Shown: positions 9,096-17,507 of the stretch, piece after piece
Numbering within the stretch: position 1 is the first letter of the stretch
How the letters are laid out: every line of letters starts with the position of its first letter
Position numbers and translations under genes: made by a program
Assembly (NCBI GenBank): GCA_021846395.1
Contig: JAJZXB010000009.1
Location: 25,587-89,586, forward strand
Source of the DNA: Thermoplasmata archaeon
Lineage (GTDB): Archaea; Thermoplasmatota; Thermoplasmata; Thermoplasmatales; Thermoplasmataceae
Direction: 5' to 3'
DNA length: 64,000 nt
The notes under the pieces: generated by a model
What the model saw: only the letters and a program-made list of their open reading frames with translations
The model's database searches: none
What the model was told of the DNA's origin: nothing

Positions 9096-10714
9096 CAGAT
9101 AAGGTTGAGATCGAAAATGGGCAGGTTTACCTTGATAAAGAAAATAAAATAAATGATTATCTCTGGAATCCTGATTTTAATCCGGTTCCAAAAGACCTGA
9201 GAAAATGGGGGGCATCAACATTTGCCAGTCTGTGGATTGCGATGGCTGTCATAATTCCAACATGGACTCTGGCAACAGTAGGTATTGCCCTCGGATTGAG
9301 CTGGACACAGGTAATAATTTATATGTTTCTTGGTAATCTTATAGTTCTTATACCAACAATAATACAATCACACGGAGGTGCCAGATATGGTGTTGCTGAA
9401 CCTCAATTAACAAGAAGCAGATGGGGGATATATGGTGCCCAGATACCATCATGGATAAGAAGCATTATTTCAATGGGATGGTGGGGCATAGAATCATTCA
9501 TTATTGCAGAGGCTACAACATATATTTATTTCATAGTAACACGAGGCTCTATAAGTCAAAAGCTTATAAATGAAATTGGCCCTGGAACACTTCCAAAGTT
9601 TTTCCCCGTGATTTTCTGGACAATATTTGCCCTGGTTATAATAGCACAGTTAGCGATATTCTATATCTCACCTCCGGTAAAGGGCCAAAGGCCCTTGAAG
9701 ATACTGGCAAAGGCAGCGGCTCCAATAATGGCAGTGAGCTTCATTATAATGTTCTATCTATTTATGTCTGCGGGAAAATTTAATTTTACACCGATAACAA
9801 CATACAACACTCATGGAGCCCCACTGATGATACAGTTTGCATTCTTGAATTCAAATGTGGCTTACTGGGCTACAATGGCAGTGAGCATGCCTGATTATAC
9901 AAAATATGCAAAATCCCAATTTTCACAGACCGTGGGTCAAATGCCAATGCCATTTATAATGGCAGGAGTCGGGGCAATGGCGTTGCTAGGTGCAGGGGCA
10001 TCCATAAGTGCTGGCTGGCTTTCTATACCATCATCACCGGCTTTCTTTGGATACAGTTCACTGGAATTAATGGCCATTTATTTTCCTGCGTATTATTCAG
10101 TACCATTACTTATAGCTGTCATAATAGGAACTTTCTCTGTAAACGTTTTTGCAAACTCAATAGCACCTGGCTATGATATTGCAAATACATATCCTACAAA
10201 GTTGACATGGTTCAAAGGAATAGTCATAGGTGTGGCGATAAGTCTTGTCCTGGGAGCATATACGGCCTACAGCACTAGTGTTTATCATTATGTTTTTGGG
10301 TGGCTACTTGCCTATGGTGCTTTACTTGGTATGGTTGAAGGTGTTATAGTCTTTGATTACACTATTATGAGGCACTTCAAAATAAATATAAAAGACTTAT
10401 TTTTAAAAACAGGATCATACAGATTTCTTTACGGCTTTAATCCCGCACCAATTATAAGCGGAACAATTGCTGTTTTTATAACCTACATATATTACTGGGG
10501 AATATCAAAGGCATACATTTTTGCACTACTTTACAACAATTCGTGGATTTCTGCATTCTTCATTGCAGGCATACTTGACCTTGTATTGAATGTAGTATGG
10601 GTTATACCAAAATATGCAAAGTCGCAAAAAGGAACTTTGAAGACAGGCTATATGGATCAGGAAACACAGGCATTGTTTGACTCTGGTAAAATTGAAACCT
10701 CAGGAAAAAAATGA
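9092..10714 (+). CDS. NCS1 nucleobase:cation symporter (first copy)
   Basis: A 540-aa membrane protein with about 12 predicted helices. The NCS1 signature is clear: a WGAS-type motif in helix 1 (KWGASTFASLW), TRSRWGIYGAQIPSWIRS, MGWWGIESFI and SVNVFANSIAPGYDIAN. NCS1 carriers import uracil, cytosine, hydantoins, allantoin or purines with H+ or Na+. Within this operon uracil, thymine or a ring-opened relative is likely. Its start overlaps the ureidopropionase stop by 4 nt. The second copy starts 12 nt downstream and is clearly paralogous, with shared SRWG, GWWGI and PDYTKYAKSQ blocks. Confidence 0.9.
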   Translation: MTDKVEIENGQVYLDKENKINDYLWNPDFNPVPKDLRKWGASTFASLWIAMAVIIPTWTLATVGIALGLSWTQVIIYMFLGNLIVLIPTIIQSHGGARYGVAEPQLTRSRWGIYGAQIPSWIRSIISMGWWGIESFIIAEATTYIYFIVTRGSISQKLINEIGPGTLPKFFPVIFWTIFALVIIAQLAIFYISPPVKGQRPLKILAKAAAPIMAVSFIIMFYLFMSAGKFNFTPITTYNTHGAPLMIQFAFLNSNVAYWATMAVSMPDYTKYAKSQFSQTVGQMPMPFIMAGVGAMALLGAGASISAGWLSIPSSPAFFGYSSLELMAIYFPAYYSVPLLIAVIIGTFSVNVFANSIAPGYDIANTYPTKLTWFKGIVIGVAISLVLGAYTAYSTSVYHYVFGWLLAYGALLGMVEGVIVFDYTIMRHFKINIKDLFLKTGSYRFLYGFNPAPIISGTIAVFITYIYYWGISKAYIFALLYNNSWISAFFIAGILDLVLNVVWVIPKYAKSQKGTLKTGYMDQETQALFDSGKIETSGKK

Positions 10715-10725
10715 TGGAAAAATAA

Positions 10726-12369
10726 ATGAAAGAAAATGATAAAACATGGAGAGAAAGCGTAACATCATATGATCCTAAAAATGGATATGTTGGCCTCAAG
10801 CAAAAATTTCCTGAGAATAAATATTTGTGGAATGAGGATTTCCAGCCAACCGGAGAAAGAAATAGAAACTGGGGTTCATGGACATATTTCGCAATATGGT
10901 TTGGGATGGCCGTGGAGGTTGAATCATGGAGTCTTGTTTCAGTAGGATTTGATTTCGGGTTTAACTGGTTCTGGTCATTGATGGCAGTGTTCATTGGTAA
11001 TGTAGCAGTATTAATTCCCATACTAATCATATCACATGGGGGCGCCAAATACGGAATGCCTGAAACATCTCTAACAAGAAGCAGATGGGGTACCTACGGC
11101 ACATGGATTCCCTCTATAGTTAGGGGACTGATTGGAGCAGGATGGTGGGGCATAGATACGTGGATAATAACTGAAAGTTTCGCCGCCATGTACATACTTT
11201 CATCTGGTTTGAAACCAGAGCTGATGACCTTTGTAAACTCTGGAAACGCAACCCCATTTACTATAGCTTCTATAAATCCCTCTCTTTTTATAGTTGTTTT
11301 CATAGCAACAATTTTTGTCAGGTTGATCATACTTTACTTTTCGCCTCCCAAAGCCGGCCAAAAACTTTTGAAGAAGATAATATGGGTTGTACCGTTCATA
11401 GCTTTCCTTGGCTTTATATTCCTCTTTTATTACAACGGAAGCAGTGTAGGATGGAATTTTTCACCAATTTTTCGGATAAAAACCACCGTTTCAGGATCCA
11501 TTTTCTGGTATGCCTTGATAGGTTTAGTAAATGCAAACATCTCATTTTGGGCTACAATGGCTATAAGTATGCCTGATTACACAAGATATGCAAAATCTCA
11601 AAAATCTCAGATATGGGGGCAGTTAACATTGCCATTTATGATGATTGGAATTGGAGTCATGGCCCTATTAACCGCAGGTTTGAGTGTGGTAAAATACCAT
11701 ACCGCCATATATGATCCCATACTTTTAGCGACAATCTCTCTCCCACCATATGTTGCATACGTTACTTTGTTCCTGTTAATGCTTGGGGTATTGATGGTGA
11801 ATGTTTTTGCTGATACCGTGGGGCCAGGATATGATTTTTCAAATATATATCCTAAATTAATACCATGGTTTGGCGGTGTTTTGATTGTTGTTGCCATAGC
11901 CGCTGCACTGCAATCTTGGAGTTTTTATGCCAGTGCCGGTGCGTATGTTGAAACGTGGCTGGATGGATATGGTGCCATACTTGGGGCGGTTGAAGGGGTT
12001 CTGATATTTGACTATGTGATAATAAGAAGATTCAAGTTTGAAATAGCTGATACATTTATGCCAAATGGCAGATTTAGATACTGGCTTGGAATAAATCCCG
12101 CGGCATTAATAGCCTTTGTTCTGGCAATGTTTTTAACATATCCGCCATCATCATATCTTCCTGTAACTTTTTCTCTGTATCCATTCCAATCGTGGATTTA
12201 TCAGGGATCATGGATTTCAACAATTTTAATATCAGGTCTAATATATATTTTGCTTATGAAATACTGGATTATACCAAAATATCAGCCAGAATTGAAGGGA
12301 AGTCTGTTGCACGGGTATATAGCTGAGGATACAAAAAAGATCTTCGAGGGCAAAGGTGATGGGCAGTGA
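10726..12369 (+). CDS. NCS1 nucleobase:cation symporter (second copy)
   Basis: A 547-aa paralogue of the preceding permease, again with about 12 helices and the NCS1 blocks NWGSWTYFAIWFGM, TSLTRSRWGTYGTWIP, GAGWWGIDTW, MPDYTRYAKSQKSQ and VNVFADTVGPGYDFSN. Being adjacent to the CodA-like gene, it may carry cytosine while the first copy carries uracil, but no residue proves this. The N-terminus is cytosolic and unusually long (about 40 aa before the first helix), as in the first copy. Its 3' end holds the GGTGAT ribosome site (12355-12360) and overlaps the GTG start of the next gene by 4 nt. Confidence 0.9.
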   Translation: MKENDKTWRESVTSYDPKNGYVGLKQKFPENKYLWNEDFQPTGERNRNWGSWTYFAIWFGMAVEVESWSLVSVGFDFGFNWFWSLMAVFIGNVAVLIPILIISHGGAKYGMPETSLTRSRWGTYGTWIPSIVRGLIGAGWWGIDTWIITESFAAMYILSSGLKPELMTFVNSGNATPFTIASINPSLFIVVFIATIFVRLIILYFSPPKAGQKLLKKIIWVVPFIAFLGFIFLFYYNGSSVGWNFSPIFRIKTTVSGSIFWYALIGLVNANISFWATMAISMPDYTRYAKSQKSQIWGQLTLPFMMIGIGVMALLTAGLSVVKYHTAIYDPILLATISLPPYVAYVTLFLLMLGVLMVNVFADTVGPGYDFSNIYPKLIPWFGGVLIVVAIAAALQSWSFYASAGAYVETWLDGYGAILGAVEGVLIFDYVIIRRFKFEIADTFMPNGRFRYWLGINPAALIAFVLAMFLTYPPSSYLPVTFSLYPFQSWIYQGSWISTILISGLIYILLMKYWIIPKYQPELKGSLLHGYIAEDTKKIFEGKGDGQ

Positions 12370-13550
12370 TCTTAAAAAATTGCCTCTCATACCCAAACAA
12401 TGATATTATTGACATAAAAATTAAAGATGGATTTGTATCAGATGATTCTGATGATGATATAATCATAGACGTAGGAAAAAACATGGTAATACCCTCGTTC
12501 TCAGAGCTTCACATTCATCTTGATTCTGCTTTTATTCTTGATGAGGATTTGGAAAATAAAAGTGGAACCCTGGAAGAGGGAATATCATTATGGGATAAAT
12601 ACAAAAAGGAAAAATTGAATCCTTCTGAATTGCGAGGTAGGGTAATGAAGGCAATACACCTTCTTGAGAATAATGGCGTAACAAGAATAAGAACAAATGT
12701 AGATGTTTCTGATCCAACTCTCACAGCTTTGAAGGAAATGATGAGGATTAAAAACGAGGTTAAAAATGTTGATTTGCAGATTACAGCATTTCCACAGCAT
12801 GGATTATTTACATGTACAGATAATTCTGAACTTCTTGAAAAATCTCTTGAGCTTGGGGCAGATAATGTGGGTATTGCGCCACATCTAGAAGATACGTATG
12901 AAGAGGGAATAAAATCTATAAAGACAGCATATGATCTTGCGGAAAAGTATAAAAAAAACATTGATGGTCATATAGATGAAACAGATGATCCTGAGTCAAG
13001 ATTTATAGAGTTGCTAGCAAAAGAAAGAATTAAAAGAAATTTTAAGGGATCTGTTTCAGCCGGGCATTTAACAGCAATGCACTCGTATAATAACCAATAT
13101 GCAAACAGGGTAATAGGGCTTATAGCAAGGGCAGGTATTGATGTAATATCAAACCCGCTGATAAATATGCATCTGCAGGGAAGATACGATTCATATCCAA
13201 GGATCAGGGGAGTTACAAGGATAAGGGAGATGCTTGACCATGGTGTCAATGTATCTATAGGCCAGGATTGTATTATGGATCCATGGTACCCCCTTGGAAG
13301 TGGCGACCCGCTCGATGCCCTTTTTATGGCATTGCATGCTGAACCCTTGATGACACCGGATTTGCTTGAGCATTCACTGAACATGATCACATATAATGCT
13401 GCAATGGCATTCGGCGCAAAAAACTATGGATATTCCTATGGCTCACAGGGAGACTTTATTGTAACCGATGCAAAAAATCCAGTTGAAATAATACAATACC
13501 GTCACAGTAGGAAGGTAATAAGAAAAGGTTTCTTAATAAAAGGTGATTAA
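12366..13550 (+). CDS. codA: Cytosine deaminase (CodA-type amidohydrolase)
   Basis: Amidohydrolase-superfamily deaminase of 394 aa. It follows E. coli CodA closely: metal-binding HIHLD near the N-terminus, HIDETDDPESRF with the catalytic Glu, GHLTAMHSYNNQYANR with metal-ligand His, NPLINMHLQGRYDSYPRIRG and QDCIMDPWYPLG with the metal Asp. Predicted to deaminate cytosine to uracil. The residue after the catalytic Asp (Asp314 in E. coli, which contacts the base) is Cys here, and the preceding His is Gln, so isocytosine, 5-methylcytosine or related bases are possible substrates. GTG start with GGTGAT five nt upstream, overlapping the permease stop. Confidence 0.88.
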   Translation: MILKNCLSYPNNDIIDIKIKDGFVSDDSDDDIIIDVGKNMVIPSFSELHIHLDSAFILDEDLENKSGTLEEGISLWDKYKKEKLNPSELRGRVMKAIHLLENNGVTRIRTNVDVSDPTLTALKEMMRIKNEVKNVDLQITAFPQHGLFTCTDNSELLEKSLELGADNVGIAPHLEDTYEEGIKSIKTAYDLAEKYKKNIDGHIDETDDPESRFIELLAKERIKRNFKGSVSAGHLTAMHSYNNQYANRVIGLIARAGIDVISNPLINMHLQGRYDSYPRIRGVTRIREMLDHGVNVSIGQDCIMDPWYPLGSGDPLDALFMALHAEPLMTPDLLEHSLNMITYNAAMAFGAKNYGYSYGSQGDFIVTDAKNPVEIIQYRHSRKVIRKGFLIKGD

Positions 13551-14930
13551 ATGAGTAGTTTATTGATAAAAAACGGAAAAATATGTCTTTCTGATGGAAT
13601 GATTGAGAAAGACATGTATATAGAAGATGGCAAAGTTAAAAAGATTGGAATTCTAGGCAATGATGCGGATGAGGTAATGGACGCCAAGGGCAAATTATTG
13701 ATTCCGGGCGTTATTGATAGTCACACGCATATGGAATTTCCATTCATGTCTGAAGTGACAGCCGATGATTTTTACCACGGTACAAGGGCAGCTCTTGGTG
13801 GTGGTGTAACCACTATAGTTGATTTCATCACGCCATCAAAGAATGAAAATCCTATGGATGCCTATAAAAGATGGAGAAATAAAGCCGATCCCAAAGTTGT
13901 ATCGGATTATGCATTGCACTGTATTTTAAGAAATGGAGATAGAAACACACTGGATTCAGTCAAGCCACTAATTGATGAGGGTGTAATATCCTTCAAACTT
14001 TTTATGGCATATAAAAATGAACTGCTTCTTGATGATGAATCCCTGTACGATGCAATTAAGGAAATTTCCAAATACGGAGGCGTCACTGCAATACATGCGG
14101 AAAATGGTGCCATAGTTGATAAAAAGACGGAGGAATTGTTAAAAGAAAACAAAACAGAGCCTGTCAATCATTATTATTCTAGACCGGAAATTGTTGAAAT
14201 TGAAGCTGCCAATAGAATAGCCACAATAGCGTCTATGATAGGGAAAAATGTGAAAATGTATATGGTTCACACCTCAACCTTTGAGGCAGTAGATATTTTC
14301 AGAAAATACAGGGAAAGGGGTTATAAATTCTTCAATGAAACAACACCGAATTATTTAACTTACGATTATACAATTTTTGAGAGCAAATATGGTTATAGAT
14401 ACATAATGAGCCCCCCATTCAGAACAGAGGATGAATTGTCAGGTTTATGGGGAAGAATGGCAAATAACGAATTATCCATTATGGGAAGTGATCACTGTGT
14501 TTATTCTGATGAGCAGAAAAAAAGGCATTCTGATAAAGTACCACCATTCAATGAAGTGCCTAATGGCACTCCGGGTACTGAAACAATATTGCCCCTATTG
14601 TACACAAATGGCGTTTTAAAGAATAAAATTACAATGGACCAGCTAGTTACAATAACAAGCAAAAATACAGCAGATATGTTCGGGCTTAAATCCAAGGGAA
14701 ATCTTCTTCCTGGTTACGATGCAGATATAGCAATAGTCGATCCTAAAAAAGAGTTTAAAGTTTCATATGAAATGCTTCATAGCAATATAAAATACAGCAT
14801 TTTTGATGGGATGATATTGAAGGGATTTCCCGAAACTACAATACTCCGCGGCAGGAAGGTATTTGAGAATGGAAATATATTATCAGATGCGGGAACGGGC
14901 AAATACGTAAGGGGTACGATTGGATATTGA
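13551..14930 (+). CDS. Dihydropyrimidinase (D-hydantoinase family)
   Basis: Cyclic amidohydrolase of 459 aa that would hydrolyse dihydrouracil or dihydrothymine to N-carbamoyl-beta-amino acid. All metal ligands are visible: His58 and His60 (SHTHMEF), the carboxylated Lys149 (ISFKLFMAYK), His182 (IHAEN), His240 (MVHTST) and Asp314 (GSDHCVYS). The length is typical. It follows codA directly (TAA then ATG), with ribosome site GGTGAT inside the end of codA. It is the last gene of the operon and a strong hairpin follows its stop. Confidence 0.93.
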   Translation: MSSLLIKNGKICLSDGMIEKDMYIEDGKVKKIGILGNDADEVMDAKGKLLIPGVIDSHTHMEFPFMSEVTADDFYHGTRAALGGGVTTIVDFITPSKNENPMDAYKRWRNKADPKVVSDYALHCILRNGDRNTLDSVKPLIDEGVISFKLFMAYKNELLLDDESLYDAIKEISKYGGVTAIHAENGAIVDKKTEELLKENKTEPVNHYYSRPEIVEIEAANRIATIASMIGKNVKMYMVHTSTFEAVDIFRKYRERGYKFFNETTPNYLTYDYTIFESKYGYRYIMSPPFRTEDELSGLWGRMANNELSIMGSDHCVYSDEQKKRHSDKVPPFNEVPNGTPGTETILPLLYTNGVLKNKITMDQLVTITSKNTADMFGLKSKGNLLPGYDADIAIVDPKKEFKVSYEMLHSNIKYSIFDGMILKGFPETTILRGRKVFENGNILSDAGTGKYVRGTIGY

Positions 14931-14933
14931 TAT

Positions 14934-14957
14934 AATCTGTTAACATATTAACAGATT
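14934..14957 (+). terminator. Perfect 10-bp hairpin after the pyrimidine operon
   Basis: AATCTGTTAA (14934-14943), a CATA loop, then TTAACAGATT (14948-14957) form a perfect stem starting 3 nt after the dihydropyrimidinase stop, followed by CCTTTATTAATTATTTATA. It could aid termination or RNA stability; an operator role for the decayed gene downstream is the alternative. Confidence 0.5.
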
Positions 14958-14994
14958 CCTTTATTAATTATTTATAACATGGAGTTATGATTTT

Positions 14995-15921
14995 ATGGCT
15001 GATGTAAAAAAATTCAAACATTAAAAGGTGGATTAAGGTCGACAGCCGGGCATTTATATTATTTGCTATGGGAATGTTTCTTGAAGCCTATATTTTTGGA
15101 ATGCTATTAATGGCCACCACATGGGTAAAAACCACTCCCACTTAAATCCCTTCCCTTATCATGGGCACCATTATGGCTCATAATAGGAATAGCCTTCAGT
15201 TACTCATATATTCTTATACTGCTATTTTTGGCGATTCTGCTCTTTGGATCAGAGGGTGAAATTAACACAATAATGGCACTTTCTCAGGAAATTATGCCAA
15301 CAGAGCACAGAAGTTCAACAATGTTGCCTGAACCCAATTTCATACCCCTTGGCGGACTCGTGCTTTTTGCAACCTTAACAACTTCCTTTGCAGGAACAAC
15401 CGGATTTGGCTTAATAGCGTACGTTCTTGGGCCTATATTCTTTTTATCGCTCACTGCAATAATCCTTCTTGTGGCAAGTCTCGCTGCTTTTGGTACTGGT
15501 TTTATAGGTTTTTACGGCGAAAAAATTGCCAGAAAAAATATGCTTCTATGGGGGAAATGTGGGCGCACTGATTTTCACATTGATAACATACATAACTATC
15601 GGAACATGGACAAAATACATCCTGTTATTCTGGTTCCTTGTGATAGCTTTAAATGCCTTTGTTCAGCTGGGCTATCTGGCTGAAGGCACTCTTAAATCCG
15701 AAGTAGGGGATACAAAATCACGTGGATCACTCACCGCACTAGTAAGATTTTTGGGCATAGGGTTATACATCCCAACAATTTACATTACATCTTCATATTC
15801 ACTAAACCAGTATATATTATTCAACATAGTAGTATGGATAGCTGGTTCTGCAGGAGCTGTTGCATGGTTTATAGGAGGCAAGGAAACTGGAAAGGGAATA
15901 CCAGTAGAAATGGCTGATTAA
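14995..15921 (+). pseudogene. Decayed MFS permease (sugar-transporter-like)
   Basis: Three reading frames are needed to follow one MFS-like protein. Recognisable pieces are an N-terminal helix FILFAMGMFLEAYIFGM near 15050-15120, a middle part from about 15180 to 15530 (LIIGIAFSYSY, then ALSQEIMPTEHRSS and several helices), and a C-terminal part 15526-15921 (VGALIFTLITYITIGTW to GGKETGKGIPVEMAD). There are early stops after 9 codons and at least two frameshifts, and the total (about 309 codons) is well short of a 400-aa permease, so there is also internal deletion. The EIMPTEHR motif resembles the loop after helix 4 in sugar-porter-like carriers. Its place directly after the operon suggests a former third transporter. 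Confidence 0.7.
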
Positions 15922-16367
15922 TTTTTATCCTTTTTAATTTTTTCCAGAACATTTTTTAATGTTTCCCAATCATGTATAATTTCATAAGAAAGTGAGTAAT
16001 CAAGCATCAGATTGTTCTGGTTCCCTGAAAATTTTCTTGTGTCTGTCTGGAATCCTATGCAAATTTTATTCATTGCATATGCCATTCCAAGCTCAACACA
16101 CGCACCCTCATCAGGCACTCTTCCGTCCATAATCATCAATAAAATCGTGGAATTTTTCAGTGCATCAACATCCCTTTGAAAGACTCTCCTGCTTGTTTCT
16201 GGCCATAATTCTGGCTTTTTTAGCAGCAATTCATCCTCACCACCATCCCTCTGTGGAAGGTATGTTGTGAAACCAAGAGACCTGACAATGCCGTCAACCT
16301 TTTCATTAAATGCTATTTCCATTTCATTGAAAAGTGGTGCCGAGATGTAAATATCATACTTGACCAT
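15918..16367 (-). CDS. Nucleoside 2-deoxyribosyltransferase family protein
   Basis: A compact 149-aa alpha/beta protein starting MVKYDIYISAPLFN (nucleotide-loop-like) and ending with the diagnostic DEGACVELGMAYA, whose Glu is the expected nucleophile that forms the deoxyribosyl intermediate. Members swap the base on 2'-deoxynucleosides or hydrolyse deoxynucleoside monophosphates. It lies 49 bp downstream of a nucleoside hydrolase on the same strand, supporting a role in nucleoside salvage or breakdown feeding the nearby pyrimidine pathway. Its stop overlaps the end of the decayed MFS gene on the other strand. Confidence 0.85.
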   Translation of the reverse strand: MVKYDIYISAPLFNEMEIAFNEKVDGIVRSLGFTTYLPQRDGGEDELLLKKPELWPETSRRVFQRDVDALKNSTILLMIMDGRVPDEGACVELGMAYAMNKICIGFQTDTRKFSGNQNNLMLDYSLSYEIIHDWETLKNVLEKIKKDKN

Positions 16368-16416
16368 AAAAATACATTTTAATCCCCTATTTATATCTTT
16401 ATTTAAATTTTAGGTA

Positions 16417-17289
16417 TTAATTGAAAAATTTTCCATAGATACTCTTAATATATTCACTTTTATCCATAGAACATGCAACGTATTTATTTGAGTTTTTATT
16501 TTCATTCAGTGTTGTAACGCCATTACTGTCAACGGAAATATCACCATTAATATACTTAAAGGCATTTTTATTAAAATAAGCCATTGTCGCGATCGGGTCA
16601 TGCATTTCAAATGAATTATACCTTTCAACCATATATTTTAAGGTTTTATGCATGAAGTCTCCAATAACTCCCGTATCCTTCATTTTTTTTAAATCATCAT
16701 TCTTTACCGAAAAATCTGGATTCATCGTAACGTCCAGTGGCATTATATATTCCTTTATATTGGAATTAAATACTGTTTTAGCAGCTTCCGGATCATAATA
16801 TATATTGAATTCTGCATTACCGACATTGCCATTACCATAAGAATTCGAATGGAATGCCCCGCCCATTATAATTATTTCATTTATATTTTTTTCAATATTT
16901 TCATCCATTAATAGCAACAATGCAATTGATGTTAAGGGACATGTATTTATGATCGTGTATTTCTTCCTTTTTAGTGCTTCATACATCTTCAAAATACCAT
17001 TTTCACATTCATCAATAGCGTAATTGAAGTTATAGCCTGCCATACCATTTTTTCCATGGTAATCTTCATAATACGCATCTCTTACCAGAGGTTTGCTTGA
17101 TCCTTTATAAACAGGTACTGAAGAATTTAAAATTTTTACCACTCCTGCAGTATTTGTGATTGCATTTTCAATATGAGAATTGCCTGAGGAGGCAACTATA
17201 AAATCAGGTCTTATCCCATGCTTTTCCAGAAGTATTATTGCGTAAGCATCGTCAACTCCTGTATCAACATTCAATATCACATTATTCAT
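16417..17289 (-). CDS. Inosine/uridine-preferring nucleoside hydrolase
   Basis: A 290-aa N-ribohydrolase with the Ca-binding Asp cluster DTGVDDA at residues 9-15, the middle IIMGGAFHSNSYGN and AEFNIYYDPEAA segments, and HDPIATM near residue 235 supplying the His-Asp pair. It would split ribonucleosides to free base and ribose. The specificity (pyrimidine versus purine) is not decided by what I can see, but proximity to a uracil/cytosine degradation operon favours pyrimidine nucleosides. The 218-bp upstream spacer separates it from the acyl-CoA ligase. Confidence 0.88.
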   Translation of the reverse strand: MNNVILNVDTGVDDAYAIILLEKHGIRPDFIVASSGNSHIENAITNTAGVVKILNSSVPVYKGSSKPLVRDAYYEDYHGKNGMAGYNFNYAIDECENGILKMYEALKRKKYTIINTCPLTSIALLLLMDENIEKNINEIIIMGGAFHSNSYGNGNVGNAEFNIYYDPEAAKTVFNSNIKEYIMPLDVTMNPDFSVKNDDLKKMKDTGVIGDFMHKTLKYMVERYNSFEMHDPIATMAYFNKNAFKYINGDISVDSNGVTTLNENKNSNKYVACSMDKSEYIKSIYGKFFN

Positions 17290-17507
17290 TTTACAATATC
17301 ATACTTTTATAAATAAATTTAATGAAATTCAATTAATATTATTTTTTTCACACTCAATTTCTATACTCTTCCAATATATTCGGTTCATAAACTGAAAATA
17401 TAAATCCTCTATGGCATGGCATAACAAGGATATTTTCACATAATAATAGATATTGTAGGGGGCAATTAAAAGGAACCAATTCAAAAATAGGCATAATTTT
17501 TAAAAAT

